From JADKIH01 sp964595205 (GTDB lineage: Bacteria; Bacteroidota; Bacteroidia; AKYH767-A; 2013-40CM-41-45): a stretch of 64,000 nt of DNA. Made by a program: the position numbers and the translations under genes. The notes under the pieces were generated by a model, which saw only the letters and a list, made by a program, of their open reading frames with translations, made no database searches and was not told where the DNA came from. This document shows positions 54,064 to 62,200 of the stretch, piece by piece. The number at the start of each line of letters is the position of its first letter. Positions within the stretch are counted from its first letter, which is position 1. The stretch covers positions 186,001 to 250,000 of the forward strand of contig CAZQOQ010000036.1 in the NCBI GenBank assembly GCA_964595205.1. Reading direction: 5' to 3'.

Positions 54064-55311
54064 ATGAAAGTGAAATCCCCGGTTACCATAGTTGCAGTAT
54101 TAACAATTTCCATTTTATTTTTCTTTACATCAGTAAGCAGCGAAATCAATCCTCCGGCTATCGTTCATTCGAAAATGAATGAATTATATCCTGATGCAAT
54201 AGGAGTGCAATGGGAAATCGAGCGCGGGAAATATGAAGCCGAATTTACAGTAAATGGTTTTGATGTAGAGATCACGCTGGATGAGCATGGAAATGTTCTG
54301 GAGATGGAGGAGGAGATACCGTATGATTTGTTTCCTGAAGAAATTAAAACTGTATTTGAGAAAGAGAGGAATTCATACAAAATAACAAAAACGATGAAAT
54401 TGGTGGAGAACGGAAAAATACAATACAGCCTCATCGCTTTGCTTTCCGGAACGAGAGAGCATTTCATTTATTCCGGTACGGGAGAACTTCTATATCATAA
54501 AATTATTGCAAGGGATAAAATTAAGAGGAAAAATGCGACCACTGATAAAGACTTCACTCATACAGGCAGTAAGTGGGAACTTCCGGTTATATTATCCGAG
54601 ATCTCGGGAATTGCACTCTTAAACCCGTCAGTCATGGCCTGTGTACAGGATGAACTGGGCATAATATTTCTTTACGACTTAAGAAAGAATGTAATTCTTT
54701 CCGAGATTGAATTCGCAGGGGCCGGCGATTATGAAGGAATTTCTATAGTTAACGACGATGCATATGTGCTGAGAAGTGACGGTACAATATTCGAGATTTC
54801 TGATTTCCAAAGTGAGTTAAAAAAAGTTAATGAATACAGGTTAAAACTTCCGAAGACAGTTCAGAATTTCGAGGGACTCTGTTATGATGAAAAGTCGAAC
54901 AGGTTGCTATTGGCCCCGAGGACGTTCGATAGTGATCGAAAAGACAGGAAGGGAATTTATGCGTTTAATCTTACTGATAAAACATTTTCTGACGGAATAA
55001 TTTTTTCGATCGACCTTACAAATCCTGTTTTTAATTCGGTGAAGAAAAGCAGCAAGTATGAAGTATTTATTCCATCGGAAATTGCAGTTCACCCTTCGAA
55101 TGGAGATATTTATTTCAGCGATGCCAGAAATAAACAGGTCCTCGTTACAAATGCTGATGGATCAATTAAAAAGCTTGTCCCACTTAGCAGGCATGTATTC
55201 CCAAAAACAGAAGGCATTGCAATTTCCGGCGATGATCATATTTATCTTTCCAACGAAGGAAAGAAGACGCGTCCGACGATCATCAGGATTCAGGCAGGAA
55301 ACCTGAGATAG
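54064..55311 (+). CDS. PepSY-like domain fused to SdiA-regulated beta-propeller
   Basis: 415 residues from ATG 54064; an in-frame ATG at 53923 lies inside the kinase gene and lacks a signal peptide. Signal peptide or anchor MKVKSPVTIVAVLTISILFF. A PepSY-like (DUF2874) region at about 35-150 has PDAIGVQWEIERGKYEAEF and DVEITLDEHGNVLEMEEEI. Then comes an SdiA-regulated propeller (about 165-410) with LSEISGIALLNPSVMACVQD, GAGDYEGISIVNDDAYVLRS and FEGLCYDEKSNRLLLAPR. PepSY-like domains are predicted periplasmic inhibitors or ligand binders. The fusion beside a two-component pair suggests it is the regulated output or a co-sensor. Confidence 0.88.
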   Translation: MKVKSPVTIVAVLTISILFFFTSVSSEINPPAIVHSKMNELYPDAIGVQWEIERGKYEAEFTVNGFDVEITLDEHGNVLEMEEEIPYDLFPEEIKTVFEKERNSYKITKTMKLVENGKIQYSLIALLSGTREHFIYSGTGELLYHKIIARDKIKRKNATTDKDFTHTGSKWELPVILSEISGIALLNPSVMACVQDELGIIFLYDLRKNVILSEIEFAGAGDYEGISIVNDDAYVLRSDGTIFEISDFQSELKKVNEYRLKLPKTVQNFEGLCYDEKSNRLLLAPRTFDSDRKDRKGIYAFNLTDKTFSDGIIFSIDLTNPVFNSVKKSSKYEVFIPSEIAVHPSNGDIYFSDARNKQVLVTNADGSIKKLVPLSRHVFPKTEGIAISGDDHIYLSNEGKKTRPTIIRIQAGNLR

Positions 55312-55351
55312 GAATATATTCGTTCGGGGTAATTTGTTTTTCTTTAACTTT

Positions 55352-55374
55352 CCGTTTCAATTCCGAAACGGTTT
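55352..55374 (+). terminator. Hairpin after the PepSY/SdiA gene
   Basis: CCGTTTC (55352-55358), loop AATTCC, GAAACGG (55365-55371), then TTTATTACTTTG. A perfect 7-bp stem with a partial U-tract. It ends 9 bases before the TTG start of the next gene, so it could also lower that gene's translation. Confidence 0.5.
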
Positions 55375-55380
55375 ATTACT

Positions 55381-55968
55381 TTGAAGAATGTTAGCTATAA
55401 GGTTGTCAATGCAATTACCATCTACCGTATTCTTGCTGCTCCGGTATTAATCTTTTTGATTTTTACTGAACAGTTTGATCTGTTTAAATGGCTTCTTCCG
55501 TTTAGTTTTTTTACCGACCTGATCGACGGTTTCCTCGCCAGGAAGTACAAGGTTGAGAGCATTCTCGGCTCCAGGCTTGATTCTATCGGCGACGATCTTA
55601 CGGTACTCGCTGCAATAACCGGTTTAATTTTATTCGACCCGGATTTTATCAGGAAGGAATCGTTCGTGCTGATTTTCCTGTTTTCGCTTTTCCTGGTTCA
55701 GATTCTTTGCGCATTGATACGCTATGGAAGACTGACGAGTTTTCACACCTACCTGGCAAAGACAGCAGCTTTATTCCAGGGAGTATTTTTTATTCTTTAT
55801 TTTCTTTTTTCCCAGCCACTGATCGTATTGTTTTATGCGGCAGCAGTAATAACTGCCCTCGATCTTATCGAAGAAATTATCATTGTATTTCTGCTGCCGG
55901 AATGGGAAGCGAATGTCAAAGGTATTTATTGGCTGAATAGGAGAAAGAAAAATAGGGAGCAAAGCTGA
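55381..55968 (+). CDS. CDP-alcohol phosphatidyltransferase
   Basis: 195 residues, about five membrane helices. The signature DGx2ARx8Gx3Dx3D is complete: Asp49, Gly50, Ala53, Arg54, Gly63, Asp67, Asp71. It transfers a phosphatidyl group from CDP-diacylglycerol to an alcohol (glycerol-phosphate, serine or inositol type) in the inner membrane; which alcohol cannot be told. The only usable start is TTG at 55381, since the upstream reading is closed by a stop after 11 codons and family members begin near this point. The DUF2784 gene follows 5 bases later. Confidence 0.9.
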   Translation: MKNVSYKVVNAITIYRILAAPVLIFLIFTEQFDLFKWLLPFSFFTDLIDGFLARKYKVESILGSRLDSIGDDLTVLAAITGLILFDPDFIRKESFVLIFLFSLFLVQILCALIRYGRLTSFHTYLAKTAALFQGVFFILYFLFSQPLIVLFYAAAVITALDLIEEIIIVFLLPEWEANVKGIYWLNRRKKNREQS

Positions 55969-55973
55969 AAGTT

Positions 55974-56339
55974 ATGATTTATGTTTTTCTCAATTATTTT
56001 TTCTTTGCTTTCCATACTCTCCTGATCCTGTTTAATATTTTTGGATGGATTTTCAGAAAAACCAGAAAATGGAATTTACTGACACTGTTAATTACAGCTT
56101 TCTCCTGGTTCGTACTGGGGATCTGGTATGGCTGGGGATATTGTCCGTTTACAGACTGGCACTGGAAGGTCAGGGAGCTAATGGGTTATCACGATCAGTC
56201 TGCTTCCTACATTCATTTTCTGTTTTTAAAATTAACGGGATTGAATGTTTCAATGCATGTTGTTGATGTAACAACAATAATTGTTTTCGCTACCAGTTTA
56301 TTCCTGAGTGCCTGGTTTAATTTGAAGGGGAAAAGGTGA
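55974..56339 (+). CDS. DUF2784 membrane protein
   Basis: 121 residues, three or four membrane helices. The family marks are clear: FNIFGWIFRKTRKWN near the first helix, GIWYGWGYCPFTDWHWKVRE (about 49-68) and YIHFLFLKLTG. Function unknown. Inner-membrane; 5 bases after the CDP-alcohol phosphatidyltransferase gene, so co-transcribed and perhaps also connected with lipid metabolism. It is convergent with the OmpA-family gene, 3 bases between stops. Confidence 0.88.
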   Translation: MIYVFLNYFFFAFHTLLILFNIFGWIFRKTRKWNLLTLLITAFSWFVLGIWYGWGYCPFTDWHWKVRELMGYHDQSASYIHFLFLKLTGLNVSMHVVDVTTIIVFATSLFLSAWFNLKGKR

Positions 56340-56342
56340 AAT

Positions 56343-58250
56343 TTATTCCAGCACTTTGATTTCTGTCCGGCGATTAACCTGGTGCTCTTCTTCCGGACAT
56401 CCTTCCGTGACATTCTCCCTGCAATCGCAGTTTATAATCGGTTTTGTTTCACCATAACCTTGTGCAACAAGTCTGTAAGGATCAATTCCGCGACTAATAC
56501 AATATTGAACGGCAGCTTCAGCACGGTTTTTTGAAAGTGTCATATTGTACTTATCGGAGCCGCGACAATCGGTATGCGCACTCAACTCAATTTTCAGACA
56601 GGGATGAGAGTTCATCAGGTCAACCAGCCTGTTCAATTCAGTGGCAGCATCTTCACGGATATTATATTTATTTACATCATACAATATTTTATTCCATCTC
56701 AGGATTGTATTAGGCGCATAGGCATTCTCGATCTCAATGTTCAACGCAAGTGAATCTCCCGTCATGTTCGATGCATTTGCCGTGAAGTTAATGGTGTCGT
56801 TTACATAGTCCTTATTTGTTGAAACCAATTCATATTTTTTTTCAGGGATAACTGATGACCTGAATCTGCCATATCGATCTGTTTTTAATACCCCGACATT
56901 ATCTCCATCTTTGTTAAGATATACTGTGCAGCCAAGGCAGGGTTCATTGGTAAGCTTATCCACAATGAATCCCATCAGTGGAACCATGTTCGACCGAATG
57001 CTCAGTATGTCATCATTTTCTTTCTGATGATAACGATTGGAGCTCAGGTAACCGGAATTGGTGCCGATGTTATAGTGCAGGGCAAAGTCATCGTCGGAGC
57101 TGTTTATCGGAGCACCAAGGTTCGTGGGCTCAACATATCGTTCACCATTAAAATATGTTGAGAAAATATCCAGTCCGCCAATTCCGGGATGTCCGGTAGA
57201 AGAGAAATAGAGAGCTCCATCATCACCGACGGTAGGATAAATTTCATTTTCCCGCGTGTTAACCGACTTACCAAGATTTTCCGGTTTCGACCAGTGATTG
57301 TTGTCGCGATGACATACCCAAATATCCATTCCGCCAAATGTTCCATTCATGTCGGAGGAAAAGTAGAGCAAGGTGCCATCTGCGTTTAGGTAAGGATGTG
57401 CCACCGAGTAATCCCGGCTATTGTATTCAAAAGCAACCGGCCGGGAGAATTTTCCGTTTTCCATTTTCATGCTGTAGATACAAAGATTTTCAGTCTTATG
57501 ACTCACAGTGCTGATCTCCGGTTCATCAGGATTATTGGTGGTAAAATAAATTTCACCTGTATTTTTATTATAAGCCACAGGTCCATAATTTGAATTTAAC
57601 TTTGCAGCAGGAATGAATAATTCCGGTTCCGAAAACGTCTCCTCGATTCCTTTTGCATAATAGACCGAAACAAATGGTTTTGCCGTCCAGGGATCGATTT
57701 TATTTTTCTTGAAATCGTTTTTAGCCCGTGAGGAAGCAAACAGGATTCCGTCTTTGTATTGTACAGCACCGAAATCCGCATTCCCGGAATTGATATTTAT
57801 TTTTCTAATTATAAATCGATTACTGTCCTGTACCAGTTTTTGTTTATATAACATCGCATTCATGTAGTCTCTCCCTGCCTCATCGTCCGGATTTGAGTTG
57901 AAGTATTCTATAAACCAGTTTTGTGCCTGTTCATAGTTGCCGTTTATTAAAAGAGTTTGAGCATAGTAAAATTTATATATCGCCGGCGTTTGCTGATCTT
58001 TCATGACCATCGAATAACACTTTTCCGCCATCTCTGGCTGGTTGGTTAATCGATAACAGTCGGCAAGCTTCATCCATGCATTTGAATTCGTGCTGTCTTT
58101 CTGAAGACCTTTCACATATTCCGGTATTGCTTTTGAATATTGAAGGTTGTTAAACTTTCTGTCTGCACCTGCAAAATTTTGTGCATTTGAATTTTCCAGC
58201 ATCGTTGAGCTTAAGAAAATTAAAAACAGTATTTTTTGTAAGTGGTTCAT
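56343..58250 (-). CDS. OmpA-family protein with TPR, PD40 propeller and regulatory-like domain
   Basis: 635 residues. Signal peptide ends SNAQ (about residue 24). Domains: TPR helices (about 28-130), a PD40/WD40-like propeller (about 140-400, with YFTTNNPDEPE, LLYFSSDMNGTFGGMDIWV and SSTGHPGIGGLDIFS), a carboxypeptidase-regulatory-like domain (about 425-495), and an OmpA domain (about 515-635) with the peptidoglycan-binding TDCRGSDKYNMTLSKNRAEA. It resembles PorE-type proteins linking T9SS to the cell wall. Last gene of the adhesin/PorP operon, 29 bases after the PorP gene. Probable role: anchoring the secretion machinery or its cargo to peptidoglycan. Confidence 0.93.
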   Translation of the reverse strand: MNHLQKILFLIFLSSTMLENSNAQNFAGADRKFNNLQYSKAIPEYVKGLQKDSTNSNAWMKLADCYRLTNQPEMAEKCYSMVMKDQQTPAIYKFYYAQTLLINGNYEQAQNWFIEYFNSNPDDEAGRDYMNAMLYKQKLVQDSNRFIIRKININSGNADFGAVQYKDGILFASSRAKNDFKKNKIDPWTAKPFVSVYYAKGIEETFSEPELFIPAAKLNSNYGPVAYNKNTGEIYFTTNNPDEPEISTVSHKTENLCIYSMKMENGKFSRPVAFEYNSRDYSVAHPYLNADGTLLYFSSDMNGTFGGMDIWVCHRDNNHWSKPENLGKSVNTRENEIYPTVGDDGALYFSSTGHPGIGGLDIFSTYFNGERYVEPTNLGAPINSSDDDFALHYNIGTNSGYLSSNRYHQKENDDILSIRSNMVPLMGFIVDKLTNEPCLGCTVYLNKDGDNVGVLKTDRYGRFRSSVIPEKKYELVSTNKDYVNDTINFTANASNMTGDSLALNIEIENAYAPNTILRWNKILYDVNKYNIREDAATELNRLVDLMNSHPCLKIELSAHTDCRGSDKYNMTLSKNRAEAAVQYCISRGIDPYRLVAQGYGETKPIINCDCRENVTEGCPEEEHQVNRRTEIKVLE

Positions 58251-58279
58251 TTTATTTTTCTGAGATGATTGTAATCAAA

Positions 58280-59239
58280 TTAAAAATACCTGATAGACTT
58301 AATCCGGGTTTTATAGATGCCTATGTCGTAACTGATTGTAAATTCATGCGATCCGTAACTGTATTTTTGCAAATGTGATATTGTGTAATCGTATGAATAC
58401 CCGAACCTGAATTCCCTGCTGATTTGAAAACCGATCAGGCACGACACCGCATCACCCGTGCGGTAAGCAGTGCCCAGCCAGAGTAAGTCGTTCAGGACGA
58501 AATTTAAACTTGCATCAAGTTGTACCGGTGCATTCTGAACACATTTAATCATTACCGACGGCTTGAATTTCACATTCTCGTCCAGATCCATCACATAACC
58601 TGTCGCAAAATAGTAGCTCCATACTTTCGGGTTGCCAATATTTTTTACAACGCTGTTTGGTTTTGATGGATCGATCTTGTTTTCCAGCAGTCTTGGAATC
58701 GAAAACCCTGCGTAAAAATTCTTCTTATAGTAGTAAGTGCCGAAACCTGCATTAGGAAGAAAATATTTCCTGACGTCGCTGCTAAACTGCCGGTCACCCG
58801 GAGTCGTTGTATTTACATCCGTAAAATTCTCGACATCGTTTACAATTCCACCCTGCAAACCGAAGGCAAGTACGGAAGACGGCATCAGTATTCTGTATGC
58901 AAAATTCCCGCAGATCAGAAATTTGTTTGATACGCCAATCGATTCATTCATCATCGAAAGACCAATTCCAAGTTTCCTGTTTTCTACCGGAAGATGTATG
59001 CTGAATGCCTGGGTTTTCGGACTGCCTTTTATTCCTGCCCACTGATTTCTGTAAACCATATTCATCGCAAGACCTTCATGCGATCCCACATAAGCAGGAT
59101 TGATAAATGTCTCGTTGAACATATACTGGGTGAACATGGGCTCCTGCTGTGCTTTCACACACATAGAAGTAAGAATTAACAGCGCGATCGCACAGTGGCA
59201 TTTCAACTTCCCGGTAATATGTGTTATAAATGAATTCAT
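58280..59239 (-). CDS. Type IX secretion membrane protein PorP/SprF
   Basis: 319 residues. Signal peptide ends VKAQ (about residue 31). The PorP/SprF signature follows at once: QEPMFTQYMFNETFINPAY, MNMVYRNQWAGIKGSPKTQA and LPVENRKLGIGLSMMNESIG. These are outer-membrane barrels each needed for export or attachment of a particular group of T9SS type B cargo; SprF serves SprB in Flavobacterium. Here the gene starts 23 bases after a giant type B protein and precedes an OmpA/PD40 gene, so it is most likely the dedicated partner of that adhesin. Confidence 0.95.
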   Translation of the reverse strand: MNSFITHITGKLKCHCAIALLILTSMCVKAQQEPMFTQYMFNETFINPAYVGSHEGLAMNMVYRNQWAGIKGSPKTQAFSIHLPVENRKLGIGLSMMNESIGVSNKFLICGNFAYRILMPSSVLAFGLQGGIVNDVENFTDVNTTTPGDRQFSSDVRKYFLPNAGFGTYYYKKNFYAGFSIPRLLENKIDPSKPNSVVKNIGNPKVWSYYFATGYVMDLDENVKFKPSVMIKCVQNAPVQLDASLNFVLNDLLWLGTAYRTGDAVSCLIGFQISREFRFGYSYDYTISHLQKYSYGSHEFTISYDIGIYKTRIKSIRYF

Positions 59240-59262
59240 TTTTAAATTTTATATACCTGGAT

Positions 59263-62200
59263 TTAATACCTGATAATGAGGTATCCTGTTTTATTTATTT
59301 CTGTAACTCCCAGCTTCAGAATGTAGAAGTATGTTCCTGGTGGCACCTTGCCCTCGCCCAATGTAATTCCATTACTGCTGGCAATGGCATCCCACGAATT
59401 GTCGTAGTCGCTCGTCGAATAGATCACATTTCCCCATCGGTTAAACACCTCAAGTGACGTACCCGGATATTTTTCAAGTCCATCGATTACAAATAAATCA
59501 TTCACGCCATCACCATCAGGAGAAAATCCATCCGGAATGATCAGCGAATCGCAATCAACCACGATTAGTATTGTGCCTGAAGCTGAACACATATATGAGT
59601 TGGTCACCGTTACAAAATACTGAGTGGTTCCATCCGGAACTGCAATTGGATTTGGAATGTTGATGGAATCCAATCCGGTTGAAGGCGACCATATGTAGTC
59701 TGTCCCACCCGTTGCTGTTAGTTGTGTTCCCTTTTCACAGTCGTATGTCGATGAAGAAATTGTTACTACCGGAAGTGGATTCACCGTAACCGTTACTGTC
59801 GTGTCTTTTGCGCATCCGAGACTTGTTCCTGTAATCGTATACGTTGTAGAAGAAGCAGGCGATGCAATCGGGTTTCCAATACCGGAATCGCTCAAACCTG
59901 TCGACGGGCTCCATTGAAAATTGTCTGCACCGGTAACATCCAGTTGTGATGAACTTCCTTCACACATCGTCAACCCGCCGTTGATTGTCAATGCAGGTAT
60001 CGGATTAACAAGTATGTTGAGTGTGTTTGAGACAAAGTTTCCGCAGCTATGGGTAAGCGTCAGGTAATAATCTCCTGTCTGTCCTGTTACGTATGAACTG
60101 TCTGATGCACCGGAAATCGGGACGCCATTCTCGTACCACTGGAAAACTCCTCCTGAAGACGTCGTGCTCATCGTCGTGCTGATACCTTCACAGAATGTTG
60201 ATGACGCCGAGGAAATAATTAATACAGCAGAAACATCATTGATTGTGATTGGGGAAGATTTAACGCAGCCATTGGTGTCGGAAACAGTGACTGTGTAGGT
60301 TCCTGCGATCTCGCTTAAGTCCTCTCCTGATTGTCCGTTGCTCCACGAATATACATATCCCGGAGTTCCGCCGTTTACTGTAATGTCAATCAGCCCATTC
60401 GAATTCTCCAGGCAATTTGCAGGAGTAACAATCGAGTAGAAGGTGAGTGGAGTAGCAGGCTGACTAACGACAGCAGAGACCGTCTCCGTACATCCGTTGC
60501 CATCAGTGATTAATACGGAATATGTATTTGCAAAAACCTGGAGAAGATCCTCATTTGTATCACCGTTATTCCATTGGAAAATGTAAGGCGGTGTTCCTCC
60601 GGCTACACTAAGGTCTGCCTCCCCGCTGTTGTCACCAAAACATTTTACATGGGTCGCGGATGCTGATGCTGAAAGTCCGGCCGCCGGCTGCTGCACAGTT
60701 GCCGAATCGGTTTTACTGCATCCAAGTGAATCGGTAATTGTTACTGTATAATTTCCTGCCGGAACACCTGATATGTTTTGTGTGGTCGCACCTGTATTCC
60801 ATGAATAAAGGAATGGAGTAATTCCGACCGGAGCAGTTGTTACTGATCCCGTACTGTCTCCATTACATAGAATATCATTGACAGTAATGCCTGTGCTGAT
60901 AATGCCGGTTACCGTAAAGAAAACCTTTCCGGAAGAACAAAGCTGAGGAATTCCGTTATCGCAGGCTGTGTAATCAAGCGAGTCGTTTCCGATAAATCCT
61001 GCGTCCGGAATGTAAATAATATTAATGCCATCCGATATGGCTAGTCCGTTTACCGGCTGCGTGATTGATGAGATGGACAAAGTATCCTGGTCGATGTCTG
61101 TGTCATTTAACAAGGGACTCGCCTGGACGCCTAAACCGGAACATACGCTTGCTGAATCATTCATAGTGGCAGGCGGATCGTTTACCGGATTCACGGTAAT
61201 GAAAAGAGTGTCGTTTATGCAGAATGCAGGTAACGGCCGGCCGCTGTCGCACACGCTCAAAACTACAGTATCCTCTCCGTAGAAATCAGCCGAAGGCGTA
61301 TATGTATATGTACCCGGACTTCCAGCTATAAATAATCCATGCGATGGTCCGGATACAGGTGTTGTATTCACGGATAGCGCCGTGGTGTCAATGTCATAAT
61401 CGGCACCGGTAAGGATGTTGCCGCTGAATGGAGTGTCTTCATCCGTTACTCCGATATCATTTGCAACAACAACGGTATCATTTACCGGGTGCACGGTAAA
61501 ATAAAGCGTGTCATGCACGCAAATGGAAGGAAGCGGGCTGCCGTCGTCACATATATCTATGATTACGACATCGTCTCCATTGTAATTTAAAGAAGGAGTA
61601 TACTGATAGGTTCCGTCTGTGTTTATAATGATCGATCCGTGAGCGGGACCTGAAACAGGAACTGTATCGGCCGTTAATTGTACCCCGTCAATATCGGTAT
61701 CCAACCCGCTGATAACCGATCCGATTACGTAACTGTCTTCATCCACTTCTGCAGTATCGTTTGTTATAACAGGCGCATCATTGATTGGATTCACTGTAAT
61801 AATCAATGTGTCGTTTACGCAGATCGATGGCAGAGGAATACCGTTGTCACAAATACTGATAACGATTGTATCGACACCATTGAAATCAGTCGATGGAGTA
61901 TAGGTATAAGAACCGGTGGTGTCGATGATAAATATTCCGTTGGCAGGACCACTTAAAGGAATCGTATCAACAATAAGCGGTGTGCCGTCAGGGTCCGTAT
62001 CGCCTCCGGTAATGATAGTGCCCGCAACTGATACATCTTCATTTGTTGTATTGTTGTCGTTTACGATCACAGGGGCGTCATTCGATGCTGTGACATTAAA
62101 TATCAATGTGTCGTTCACGCATATCCCCGGAAGCGGATTCCCTGAATCGCAGACGCTGATGATTATCGTATCAGTTCCGTTAAAATCGGGATCGGGAGTG

